From the NCBI GenBank assembly GCA_014859835.1, contig JACZKW010000006.1:1-26771 (forward strand): a DNA stretch of 26,771 nucleotides, read 5' to 3'. Every line of letters begins with the position of its first letter. Positions within the stretch are counted from its first letter, which is position 1. Shown in pieces: positions 1 to 7,207 of the stretch. Made by a program: the position numbers and the translations under genes. Source of the stretch: UBA9653 sp014859835. GTDB lineage: Archaea > Thermoplasmatota > Thermoplasmata > UBA10834. The notes below the pieces were generated by a model. That model was given only the letters and a program-made list of their open reading frames with translations, was not told the origin of the DNA and searched no databases.

Positions 1-1306
1 GATCCTCGACTGCACGGTCGAGGACCCCGCTTGCGGAATTCCCATGGATGGTCCCCAGTACCGCCGATCCCGCACTGCCCGCGCGCATGCTCTCGTACAG
101 CACGCGCGCCTCGCTTCCCCGAACCTCTCCGATGACGATTGCGCTTTCTCCCATCCTGAGGCTAACCATGAGCGCGCCCTCTGCTGACATGTGAGTGACC
201 TCCTGATCGTTCGTGAACCTGAGCGTCTGGATATCGTAGCCGAGGTCGCGCATTCTCCGAACAGGTATCTCAGGTGTGTCTTCGATCAGAAGAATCCTCT
301 GTGATAATGGGAACTCGAGCATCATCGCAGCGAGAAGCGTGGTCTTTCCAGCGCCGCGGCTCCCTGCCACTAGTGCCGTCCTCCTGCCCGTGACGCATGC
401 CCAGAGGAAGCTCGCTAGAAGCGGCGATAACGAATCGTTCCTGATCAGAAGGGGAAGAGTCCACATTTCACGAGAATGCTTTCTAATCGCGACGGAAACG
501 CCCTTCTCGCTTATCGGAGGGCCTACAAGTGTGACCCTGCTCCCGAGTCTAGGTATGTCCGCCTCTAGGACGGGATGCGCCTCTGAGAATGGCAGGCCAG
601 TCTCCAGCTTCAGCCGCGAAACAAAACCTTGTATATCTCTTGCACCGATGAAGATGTTCGTCCGACATTTCTGTCTGACGCCCTCGATGGTACCTGACCT
701 CAGCACTACAAAGACCGGGGTGACGCTCGATGGCGCATTGACGTAGATGTCCTGAACCTGCGGATCGTCAAGGAGGCTTTCCAGAAGACCGTATCCCGCA
801 GTGTACTTAGCGACAATCTCGGCGAGATTGTCCGTCATCTTCTCATCATCATATTCGTGAGGCTGAGAGCGCCCCTTGTTGACTAGTTTGTCGAACACTA
901 TGTCCTTGGCGCGTGACTTGATATATGGTCTCATCAAGTCAAGTGACGAGGTGTCCATCTCTGTAGGGGGCGAGGCGGAGATGATCTCGATGGCATCTGA
1001 TATCATCCTGAGATGAATCGGATTGAGTCGATACTCTGGCGGATCTACGATATATCTTCCAAATGTCTCGTTCTCGAGTGCGAAGAGGGATACATTGACA
1101 TCTCGTACGCTGAACCTGGCCTTTGGCAGTCCCATGTCTCCGCGGACTTCGATCCAGGATGATGTGAAACAGGGTCTCGTCTCGGAAGCCGGTCCAGTGT
1201 GGATGAGGTCTCCTTGTTTCTCACGATATGGCTCATTGACTATCCTGAGCGGGATAGCACTCGGGACCTGACCGATGATTCTAGGCCGCGGTCTGCTGCC
1301 CCCCAC
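1..1306 (-). CDS. Type II/IV secretion system ATPase (GspE/TadA/VirB11 family), C-terminus cut off by window edge
   Basis: This is a hexameric secretion or pilus-assembly ATPase that would power assembly of type IV pilus-like filaments at the inner face of the membrane. About 435 codons are present and the frame is open through the left edge, so the C-terminus is missing. The Walker A loop reads GSRGAGKTT with its lysine near residue 321. It is followed by an acidic LIEDTPEIP segment and by the family-typical IVIGEVRGSEA and GTIHGNSA motifs (Walker B and His box). The N-terminal half contains the usual DDPQVQDIYVN sensor-like segment. I chose the GTG at 1306 because an in-frame stop lies at 1322-1324 and the upstream gene ends at 1309, two bases away, which suggests translational coupling. 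The membrane partner (TadC/GspF type) normally lies downstream and would be outside the window. Family assignment is firm; the filament or substrate is unknown. Confidence 0.93.
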   Translation of the reverse strand, partial: MGGSRPRPRIIGQVPSAIPLRIVNEPYREKQGDLIHTGPASETRPCFTSSWIEVRGDMGLPKARFSVRDVNVSLFALENETFGRYIVDPPEYRLNPIHLRMISDAIEIISASPPTEMDTSSLDLMRPYIKSRAKDIVFDKLVNKGRSQPHEYDDEKMTDNLAEIVAKYTAGYGLLESLLDDPQVQDIYVNAPSSVTPVFVVLRSGTIEGVRQKCRTNIFIGARDIQGFVSRLKLETGLPFSEAHPVLEADIPRLGSRVTLVGPPISEKGVSVAIRKHSREMWTLPLLIRNDSLSPLLASFLWACVTGRRTALVAGSRGAGKTTLLAAMMLEFPLSQRILLIEDTPEIPVRRMRDLGYDIQTLRFTNDQEVTHMSAEGALMVSLRMGESAIVIGEVRGSEARVLYESMRAGSAGSAVLGTIHGNSASGVLDRAVED

Positions 1307-1308
1307 GT

Positions 1309-1848
1309 CTACGCACCGCCGTCATATCGAATGATGGTGGTCGCTAATGCCTCCCTGAGACAGTCATGTCCTTTGGGACATGAAGCCTCTGATGCAATAT
1401 CCCTCAGTCTGTCGGACAATGCTCGCTTTCGCTTCGTATATGCTACAGGGTCGTGCCTCAACTGGTTGATGAGATATTCCGCAGTCTTCTCCTTACTGGC
1501 CGAACATGTCAGACACCTCTTGTCTGACGGAATAACCTGTGCGCTGACGATTCTGTTCAAGACGGATAATTCCGTGGCAAGTTCGCAGAGCAATTTGAAT
1601 GATTCTGACCGATATCTCCGATGTATGTACCTCTTGAGTATGATCGAATCCGGTTCGACGCCAGAACGCAATATGTTCAGAATCCCTTTCGCACAGTTAC
1701 CATTATTGATGTCCTGAGCGCCCGCGCATGCCGAACAATCAACCTCCAATTGCAGTCCATGTTCACTCGTGTATGAATGAGGACAATGCACATCTGCATG
1801 TCTGGCGGGTGCGAGTTTCTTCGTAGGGCCACTGCTACGTTGTTTCAT
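1309..1848 (-). CDS. Cysteine-rich soluble protein co-transcribed with the secretion ATPase
   Basis: A 179-residue soluble protein that I do not recognise. It has nine cysteines, several in metal-site spacing: C38-x2-C41 with C52, C112-x2-C115, and C157-x5-C163. This suggests zinc or iron-sulfur sites (inference). There is no signal peptide or membrane segment, and the middle is basic and helical. Its TAG stop sits two bases before the GTG start of the ATPase, so the two are almost certainly co-translated and may work together. One possibility is that it is a detached N-terminal domain of the ATPase. The start is the ATG at 1848; the opposite-strand gene begins 100 bases away, so a shared divergent promoter region is likely. 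Confidence 0.75.
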   Translation of the reverse strand: MKQRSSGPTKKLAPARHADVHCPHSYTSEHGLQLEVDCSACAGAQDINNGNCAKGILNILRSGVEPDSIILKRYIHRRYRSESFKLLCELATELSVLNRIVSAQVIPSDKRCLTCSASKEKTAEYLINQLRHDPVAYTKRKRALSDRLRDIASEASCPKGHDCLREALATTIIRYDGGA

Positions 1849-1948
1849 GCATGTGATTTACAGCTCGTCTGATATTGTATTGTTAGGTTCCTTCGTACGC
1901 TACATGTAAGGCTGCACGATTTGGCATTTTCGGGTCCCTCTTAGGATC

Positions 1949-2395
1949 ATGTATTTCGATTGCGATGCAGTGGGCGGGTTCACTGAGGATCTGCCCGTGC
2001 TTGCCATCGTCATATCTGGTGTTGTGTTGCTGATGGCCACTGCAGGCTGGGTCGGCGATGCTTTGATGTCCGAAGAGACGTCGCGCGCCCTGGAGCTGGA
2101 GGTTCAAGAGATCGCAGACCGCTTCGTTCTGCTTCTGACCTCCCGATCTGACGACCTTCCACTTGTGGAATCGATACGCGCTGGGCGCTACAATCTATCG
2201 ATATTCCATCCAGATGATGAGATCAATTGCATCATCACAGTGATCGAATGCTTTCCTGAATGTGAGGTGCTCCAATCGATCGAACACTCCGATGGCGGTC
2301 CCGTGAGGGAGACTGCTTTCGCTACAAGATACATCAATGCGCTGGACAGATACAATCGAGTGGCGATGTTGGAGGTTCGAGTCCTTGAATGGTAG
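1949..2395 (+). CDS. Small membrane-anchored protein, possible secretion/pilus component (1)
   Basis: A 148-residue protein with one hydrophobic segment at about residues 16-35, after a short acidic N-terminus, followed by a soluble domain of about 110 residues that is presumably extracytoplasmic. The soluble part carries three cysteines near residues 94-105 (NCIITVIECFPEC). I do not recognise a named family. It is divergent from the secretion ATPase and is followed one base after its stop by a second protein of the same architecture, so the pair probably form an operon. A short N-terminus followed by a hydrophobic helix is compatible with a minor pilin-like or T4P-assembly subunit, but no clear class III signal-peptide cleavage site is visible. 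Function is inferred from position and topology only. Confidence 0.65.
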   Translation: MYFDCDAVGGFTEDLPVLAIVISGVVLLMATAGWVGDALMSEETSRALELEVQEIADRFVLLLTSRSDDLPLVESIRAGRYNLSIFHPDDEINCIITVIECFPECEVLQSIEHSDGGPVRETAFATRYINALDRYNRVAMLEVRVLEW

Positions 2396-2396
2396 G

Positions 2397-2948
2397 ATGA
2401 TCAGGGATTCGGATGCTCAATTGGCGTTGCTCGATGCCCTTGTGTTCTTCACAGTGATTCTAGCACTTTGCAGTAGCATGGTAGCTTATGTCGAGATATG
2501 CGAGACCTACAGAATCGATGATTATGGGGTCAAAGCAGTTGATGTGTCTGAACTGCTATCTGTCTTTTTGCGCACATCCATCGGTGCGTCAGTCGAGATT
2601 GCATCGGGCACAGATATTGAGATGACTGGCAGGGAATCCCTGGCGGATATCTTGATGGTTGTCTGCGATGCAAAGCTGAGCGGGGTCGACGAGACATTCT
2701 TTGCTCCTCTTCCCTCCATGATACTCGAAGCTCTCATGGGAGCATGCCCGTCAGATATCGAGCCACATCTAATCGTTCTCGACCTTACGGTGAACCCTCC
2801 TTCGGAGATATTGATCTTAGAGAACGCTCCGTGCGGCGATGCAGATACGAGCGCCGCTTCGCAGAAGATGCTCGATCATGAGGGTCGGCCGTTCCTACTT
2901 GTCCTTGTCCTTGAGCCAGCCCTTGGTCTTCATGACCTGGGTGTCTGA
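2397..2948 (+). CDS. Small membrane-anchored protein, possible secretion/pilus component (2)
   Basis: A 183-residue protein starting at the ATG at 2397, one base after the stop of the preceding gene. An in-frame ATG at 2337 lies inside that gene and is less likely. It has a single N-terminal membrane helix (about residues 11-31) followed by a soluble domain, the same layout as its upstream neighbour, which suggests a co-translated pair of membrane-anchored partners. No recognised domain is visible. Its last 18 codons overlap the 3' end of the convergent minus-strand zinc-ribbon gene by 54 bases, so the true C-terminus is worth checking. Possible roles include pilin-like or assembly components for the divergent secretion ATPase; this rests on context alone. 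Confidence 0.6.
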   Translation: MIRDSDAQLALLDALVFFTVILALCSSMVAYVEICETYRIDDYGVKAVDVSELLSVFLRTSIGASVEIASGTDIEMTGRESLADILMVVCDAKLSGVDETFFAPLPSMILEALMGACPSDIEPHLIVLDLTVNPPSEILILENAPCGDADTSAASQKMLDHEGRPFLLVLVLEPALGLHDLGV

Positions 2949-3257
2949 TTTGGTCACCCTGAGCTTCGATATCGCGTATCTGTGCCCTCTCGTCAATTCG
3001 GTGAACTGCAATACGAGCAATGCCACGACGGAGGCTACTCCCACATAGAGGTAATTCCTATTGTCCATGGTGGAGTTGAGGTATACGAACGTGAATGTCG
3101 TGGCTGCGAGCACGTATATGGCATAGGTGGCCCAATTTCGTGGTATGGGGATCACCTTCAGGGTGCCCATACACCTTGGACAATAATCCTTGGTCGGGTA
3201 CCACGGTTTCACCCTCAATTCCTTGCATTTTGGGCAGTATAGGTACTTCACGGACAC
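2895..3257 (-). CDS. Zinc-ribbon protein with two transmembrane helices
   Basis: A 120-residue protein with an N-terminal zinc ribbon (C8-x2-C11 and C26-x2-C29), two hydrophobic helices at about residues 42-60 and 68-88, and a basic, lysine-rich C-terminus. The ribbon and the basic tail would face the cytoplasm on either side of a helical hairpin. I do not recognise a named family; small membrane zinc ribbons of this kind are frequent in archaea without assigned roles. The start is the GTG at 3257, chosen because a TATA box at 3272-3279 lies about 24 bases upstream, as expected of a leaderless archaeal transcript. Its 3' end overlaps the convergent gene by 54 bases. Confidence 0.72.
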   Translation of the reverse strand: MSVKYLYCPKCKELRVKPWYPTKDYCPRCMGTLKVIPIPRNWATYAIYVLAATTFTFVYLNSTMDNRNYLYVGVASVVALLVLQFTELTRGHRYAISKLRVTKSDTQVMKTKGWLKDKDK

Positions 3258-3271
3258 GGAATTGCTAGAGT

Positions 3272-3279
3272 CCTATATA
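3272..3279 (-). promoter_or_regulatory. TATA box for the zinc-ribbon membrane gene
   Basis: An AT-only stretch (ATATATAG on the minus strand) lies about 24 bases before the GTG at 3257, the spacing expected for a leaderless archaeal mRNA. Because it is nearly palindromic it might also serve the plus-strand gene at 3293, but the distance there (about 17 bases) is short. Confidence 0.5.
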
Positions 3280-3292
3280 TCATGAACCCACA

Positions 3293-3574
3293 GTGCCAGG
3301 GAAAGATTCACAACCTTGGACGAAGATACTTAACCAGATGATCAAGGACCATGACGTAGATTCAGATGGTTATACGAGCGATGAGAGACGAGTGCTCGCA
3401 TCGTTGAGACAGACCACTGGCCGCACCTGCAGATATTGTGCATGGTTGTCCATGAGAGGTCCGCAGAGAGGGTGCTTTCCGAACGGCAAATATCGAAAAT
3501 TCCTCTCCACTGCGGAGTACGAATCAGGTTGTCCGGAATATCTTCCGAGGGACCAGAGTACGGGGAAATCATGA
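3293..3574 (+). CDS. Small cysteine protein of unknown function
   Basis: A 93-residue soluble protein whose C-terminal half carries four cysteines spaced C46-x2-C49, C61 and C80, in a pattern that resembles a small zinc or iron-sulfur site. The N-terminal half is acidic and helical. I do not recognise the family. The start is uncertain: the GTG at 3293 gives 93 residues, while an ATG at 3338 would give 78 and still keep all four cysteines. Neither has a clear ribosome binding site. It lies alone between a divergent zinc-ribbon gene and a convergent membrane gene, so context does not suggest a role. Confidence 0.55.
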   Translation: MPGKDSQPWTKILNQMIKDHDVDSDGYTSDERRVLASLRQTTGRTCRYCAWLSMRGPQRGCFPNGKYRKFLSTAEYESGCPEYLPRDQSTGKS

Positions 3575-3677
3575 TTGTCATTCATCGCTCTATGCACTTA
3601 AATCCGAACGGTGCCTTCTTCATGATCGATTGAATCTGCACGTGCCTTCGCCTATCAGTCATTGAATGCTGGCTTGT

Positions 3678-4301
3678 TCAACCCCAATTGTCGTATGGCA
3701 TGGTTTTATCGGTGCGATGATAAGCATTGACCAACCAGAACGTCATCACGGATAGGAATGCTAGAGGCGCAGCGGCTGCACGACTCCAGTTCAATGCGAA
3801 TGGGTGCATCGACCCCTCGGGTAGGTAGAACGGGATGAATAATGACATTATGAATAGAGTCACGACCATTCCGAGCATCGCGCCTCTCGCCAATCTGGAT
3901 GGTTTCGCAATCGTTCTTGAAAACAGGTAGAGCCCTATCAATCCCGTGAATAGTATCACTCCAGCCAGCGCAAGCAGTGGGGATTGTTCGGACTCGATGG
4001 TTTCGGTCAAATAGGTCATCGCAAGATTAATCTGGATTGCTGCGAGTATGAACAGCTGCGCTATTGTTTTCGTGCATTCAATGCGCGCCGCAATCAGAAA
4101 CCCTAGGAATACTGCACCTGCTGCATTGACGGACAAATGGAAATATGCTGGATGCTCCAACGCCGTATTGATGCTGAGCCATACCAGAAATCCAAAGAGT
4201 GTCAGAAGAGCGAGCGCTGGCAGTATCGATGGGCTGGAGTCCTTGGTAACCTTGCGCTCGATTCTGTATCTCATCCAGTCGGGAAGCGTTTCAGACGGCA
4301 T
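3678..4301 (-). CDS. Six-helix integral membrane protein
   Basis: A 207-residue membrane protein with six predicted hydrophobic helices after a short, basic cytoplasmic N-terminus (about the first 30 residues, with several Arg and Lys). The loops are short and no catalytic motif is visible, so I assign no function. The start at the ATG at 4301 is chosen because a GAGGA ribosome binding site lies eight bases upstream. The in-frame ATG at 4307 is too close to that site, and the longer open frame reaching 4490 runs through the tRNA-Leu gene and is not credible. A possible TATA element (CATTTATC) lies near 4342-4350. Confidence 0.72.
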   Translation of the reverse strand: MPSETLPDWMRYRIERKVTKDSSPSILPALALLTLFGFLVWLSINTALEHPAYFHLSVNAAGAVFLGFLIAARIECTKTIAQLFILAAIQINLAMTYLTETIESEQSPLLALAGVILFTGLIGLYLFSRTIAKPSRLARGAMLGMVVTLFIMSLFIPFYLPEGSMHPFALNWSRAAAAPLAFLSVMTFWLVNAYHRTDKTMPYDNWG

Positions 4302-4445
4302 GGCCATTTCCTCTTTGGGTTTACACCCAGATTGCCCACGATAAATGCTTCTATGGCATTCCAGATGTTGATGGAACCTTTCCATCAGCTTGATAAGTGC
4401 CATCTTCTCGGAGCAATCATATGTTTTGTCCTTTGAAGAAGCATT

Positions 4446-4533
4446 TGGTGCAGGGGCGCGGATTCGAACCGCGGAACCACTGCTGGACAAGGTCCTAAGC
4501 CTTGCGCCGTTGACCGGACTTGGCTACCCCTGC
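4446..4533 (-). tRNA. tRNA-Leu (anticodon UAG), CCA encoded
   Basis: The 5' acceptor strand GCAGGGG pairs with CCCCTGC, followed by discriminator A and an encoded CCA at 4448-4446. The anticodon stem CAAGG/CCTTG encloses the loop CTTAGGA, giving anticodon UAG at 4497-4495 with G37. The variable arm is long (class II) with a short stem, and the T arm is CGCGG/CCGCG around TTCGAAT. No intron is seen. Confidence 0.96.
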
Positions 4534-4561
4534 TTGTGTCGCATATGCCGGATGCCAGGCT

Positions 4562-4569
4562 CCATATAA
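4562..4569 (-). promoter_or_regulatory. TATA box of tRNA-Leu
   Basis: The element CTTATATG (minus strand) is centred about 33 bases upstream of the mature tRNA 5' end at 4533, which places transcription start a few bases before the tRNA. Confidence 0.6.
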
Positions 4570-4603
4570 GAATCAATCGAAAGGGTTGCCGTTTGCCCTT
4601 CAT

Positions 4604-5074
4604 CTAAGCGCTCGATAGTTTGTCTTGCGCGGTTGCGAGATACTCGCGTGCTTGTGCGATGGCGTTCTCTCGCTTTGCTGGATATGCCCTTATTTTTATC
4701 CTGATGGCGATGGCATCATCATCGGTGGCCAATCGTATGATCTCATGAAACGCATCTTGTTTGCTCAACCTGAGGAATAGGTTGCATGCATCGTCTATCC
4801 TCGATTCGATTGTCCTGTCGATCGCTTCAAGATCCTCTGCTTGCATCTTCTTGAAGACACCATCGATTTCACGCATCTTTTCTGTGCGCGCTTCGATTAT
4901 CTCCATCGGATTTCCATGATGCCCCTTCGCCACAGAAACATGCAGCTCTATCTCTCCCAATGCATTGAGCATCGATTGCCTGACCTTCTCGATGTCCTCG
5001 GTCGAGTGACAGATCGCTCGGGCGTTCAGAGACGAGAAACTCCTGTTCACATTTCGTGTAAATGCGTATCTCAT
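4604..5074 (-). CDS. COG1325-type RNA-binding protein (L5-like fold, exosome-associated in predictions)
   Basis: A 156-residue protein matching my knowledge of the COG1325 family, which was predicted from gene neighbourhoods to be an RNA-binding factor linked to the archaeal exosome. Characteristic segments are an N-terminal ATED-type turn with a helix (residues 20-40), the VAKGHHGNPMEIIEA strand around 48-62, the FLRLSKQDAF block near residue 100, and the IRIKIRAYPAKRENAI stretch near 120. Length fits the family. The start is the ATG at 5074. It lies upstream of tRNA-Leu on the same strand and divergent from the por operon. The precise biochemical role is not established in the family. Confidence 0.78.
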   Translation of the reverse strand: MRYAFTRNVNRSFSSLNARAICHSTEDIEKVRQSMLNALGEIELHVSVAKGHHGNPMEIIEARTEKMREIDGVFKKMQAEDLEAIDRTIESRIDDACNLFLRLSKQDAFHEIIRLATDDDAIAIRIKIRAYPAKRENAIAQAREYLATAQDKLSSA

Positions 5075-5196
5075 ATCTAAATCCGTTCCGAATCGCGTCT
5101 TTACGTGCCAGGATATGTCAATGCATGGTCCCGTACTAGTAGGTGAGAGAATACTTAATATGCTGAAGTCGCTAACGCACGAATTGGTGCATTCGG

Positions 5197-5754
5197 GTGA
5201 TTGAGGTCAGGTTTCATGGTAGGGGCGGCCAGGGGGTCGTCATAGCTTCAGAAGTCCTGGCGAAGGCAGCTTTCAAAATGGGATTCGAAGTATCATCCTT
5301 TCCTTTCTTCGGCGTTGAGCGGCGTGGCGCGCCAGTTACCGCATATGCTCGTATTGACAAGAATCCCATCAGGATCAAATCAAGCATCTACGAACCAGAT
5401 TACATCGTCGTGCTCGACAGCACTCTCCTTAAGGGCGTGGACCTCCTCGAAGGCCTCAAATCTGGAGGCAAGGTTCTGATAAACTACCCCGATGATATGA
5501 CTCTCCCAGGAATATCGGACCGATTCCAGTACTATACATTGGACGCCACGGCTATCGCCGCGACACATGGCATCGGATCCAAGATGACTCCCATAGTGAA
5601 CACTGCGATCATGGGTGGGTTCGCCAAGATGAGCGATTGGGTGTCAATAGAGGCGATGTTGGAGATTATCCGGGAGGTCGCTCCTGTCAAGAAGGACGAG
5701 AATGTCGAGGCGGCCAGGGAAGCATACGAGCGGACTAGAGAGGTTGCCGTATGA
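5197..5754 (+). CDS. porG: 2-oxoacid:ferredoxin oxidoreductase, gamma subunit
   Basis: The gamma subunit of a four-subunit pyruvate-type ferredoxin oxidoreductase, which interconverts 2-oxoacid plus CoA with acyl-CoA, CO2 and reduced ferredoxin in the cytoplasm. It has 185 residues, the usual length. The N-terminal GRGGQG nucleotide-binding-like turn (residues 8-13) and FPFFGVERRGAPV near residues 31-43 are hallmarks of the gamma domain. I use the GTG at 5197 because the conserved family N-terminus (MIEVRFHG) begins there. A TATA-like CTTAATA lies at about 5154-5160. It is the first gene of a tightly packed operon and overlaps porD by four bases (ATGA). Confidence 0.94.
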   Translation: MIEVRFHGRGGQGVVIASEVLAKAAFKMGFEVSSFPFFGVERRGAPVTAYARIDKNPIRIKSSIYEPDYIVVLDSTLLKGVDLLEGLKSGGKVLINYPDDMTLPGISDRFQYYTLDATAIAATHGIGSKMTPIVNTAIMGGFAKMSDWVSIEAMLEIIREVAPVKKDENVEAAREAYERTREVAV

Positions 5755-6023
5755 CAAAGAGTTACGAAGAGATACCGCTGACGCCGATCTCGAACACGCC
5801 AAGCACCATGAACATGACCGGCCTTTGGAGGGCATTCAGGCCAATTGTCGATATATCGAAGTGCAAGAGATGCACTATCTGCTGGAAGTTCTGTCCTGAT
5901 GCGGCCATAAAGCTCGTGGACTTCGTGCCAGTCATCGACTTGAAATACTGCAAAGGCTGCGGCATCTGTTCTGCCGAATGTCCCGCGAAATGCATCGAGA
6001 TGATCAAGGAGGGTATCGAATGA
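5751..6023 (+). CDS. porD: 2-oxoacid:ferredoxin oxidoreductase, delta (ferredoxin-like) subunit
   Basis: A 90-residue electron-transfer subunit with two 4Fe-4S binding motifs, CKRCTICWKFCP and CKGCGICSAECP, each C-x2-C-x2-C-x3-C-P. It carries electrons from the catalytic beta subunit to external ferredoxin. The first 40 residues form the short N-terminal extension common in PorD. The ATG overlaps the porG stop and its own stop overlaps the porA start (ATGA at 6020-6023), so all subunits are translationally coupled. Confidence 0.95.
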   Translation: MTKSYEEIPLTPISNTPSTMNMTGLWRAFRPIVDISKCKRCTICWKFCPDAAIKLVDFVPVIDLKYCKGCGICSAECPAKCIEMIKEGIE

Positions 6024-7207
6024 GACAGGTGATGACCGGGAACTACGCCTCTGCCTATGGCGCGAAACTATCTCGGGCGGAAGTCATCGCGGCTTATCCG
6101 ATCACCCCTCAGACTTCCATCGTCGAGAAGCTCGCGGAGCTTGTATCAACCGGAGAGCTGAAGGCCAAGTTCATCTCGGTAGAGGGCGAGCACAGTGCTA
6201 TGGCGGCATGCATATCTGCGTCCATCGTAGGAGCGAGGACTTACACGGCTACTAGCTCACACGGCCTCACCCTCATGCACGAAGTCCTCATGTGGGCGTC
6301 GGGTGCCAGACTGCCGATCGTGATAACAAATGTGAGCCGGGCCATGGCTCCACCATGGAGCGTTTGGGTCGATCACATGGACACCATAGCCCAGAGGGAC
6401 ACGGGTTGGCTGCAGTTCTTCTGTTCAAGCAATCAGGAGGTCCTGGACACGACGATCATGGCATACAAGATCTGCGAGAGCAGAAACGTGATGCTTCCAG
6501 CAATGGTGATAGAGGACGCATTCATACTCTCACACACATCCGAACCGGTCGATGTGCCTGATCAGGAGGCCGTCGATTCGTTCCTGCCATCATTCTCGCC
6601 AGAGCTGAAGGTGGAGATCGGTAAGCCCATGGGTTTCGGATCGCTCGTGAAACCCGATCAGTACATGGAGTTCAGATACAAGGCGATGCTCGCGATGAAA
6701 GCGGCTCGGGAAAGGATACTCCGTGTGGAGAAGGAGTTCAAGCAAGTGTTCGGGAGGGAATACGGGGGCCTGCTGGAGAACTACCGCTGCGACGACGCCG
6801 AGGTGGTGCTAGTAGCCGCGGGATCGACGGCTGCTACTGCCAAGGACGTGGTTGACAGCTTGAGGGAGAAAGGGCAGAAGGTAGGACTTGCCAGGCTGAG
6901 GGTGTTCAGACCGTTCCCGCACGAGGAGTTCAGAGCACTCGCAAGCAAGGTGGCCGGCATCGCGGTACTCGACCGCAGCTATACTTTCGGCGTCTCAGGT
7001 GCGTTCTTCACCGAGATCAAAGGATCGATTTATGACTGCCCAAAGAGACCGGCGATGAAGAATTACATCGCGGGTCTGGGTGGGCGTGACATAACCCCGA
7101 AGATATTGGAGAAGATATTCGACGACATCCAACTCTTCGTCAAGCGGAGGGAGGAGACCGATGTCGAATGGGTCGATGTCGCGGGTCTCCCGAGGAGGTG
7201 GCATTGA
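6020..7207 (+). CDS. porA: 2-oxoacid:ferredoxin oxidoreductase, alpha subunit
   Basis: The 395-residue alpha subunit, which holds the pyrimidine-binding domain for thiamine diphosphate and contributes to CoA and substrate binding. The conserved AYPITPQTSIVEKL segment near residue 24, the VEGEHSAMAACISAS block near 55, and SSHGLTLMHEVLMWA near 80 are diagnostic. AMAPPWSVWVDHMD and DTGWLQFFCSSNQEVLD resemble pyruvate-type enzymes more than 2-ketoisovalerate or 2-oxoglutarate types, so pyruvate is the likely substrate, though this is not proven. The start is the ATG at 6020, inside the porD stop; an in-frame ATG at 5978 would lie deep in porD. The G-D-A-B order is typical of archaeal and Thermotoga POR operons. 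Confidence 0.94.
   Translation: MRQVMTGNYASAYGAKLSRAEVIAAYPITPQTSIVEKLAELVSTGELKAKFISVEGEHSAMAACISASIVGARTYTATSSHGLTLMHEVLMWASGARLPIVITNVSRAMAPPWSVWVDHMDTIAQRDTGWLQFFCSSNQEVLDTTIMAYKICESRNVMLPAMVIEDAFILSHTSEPVDVPDQEAVDSFLPSFSPELKVEIGKPMGFGSLVKPDQYMEFRYKAMLAMKAARERILRVEKEFKQVFGREYGGLLENYRCDDAEVVLVAAGSTAATAKDVVDSLREKGQKVGLARLRVFRPFPHEEFRALASKVAGIAVLDRSYTFGVSGAFFTEIKGSIYDCPKRPAMKNYIAGLGGRDITPKILEKIFDDIQLFVKRREETDVEWVDVAGLPRRWH

Noticed and set aside
4302..4490. N-terminal extension of the six-helix membrane protein up to 4490
   Set aside because: It runs through the tRNA-Leu gene; a ribosome binding site supports the ATG at 4301.
5978..6019. Upstream ATG for porA
   Set aside because: It lies within porD in another frame; conserved PorA sequence begins at the ATG at 6020, overlapping the porD stop.
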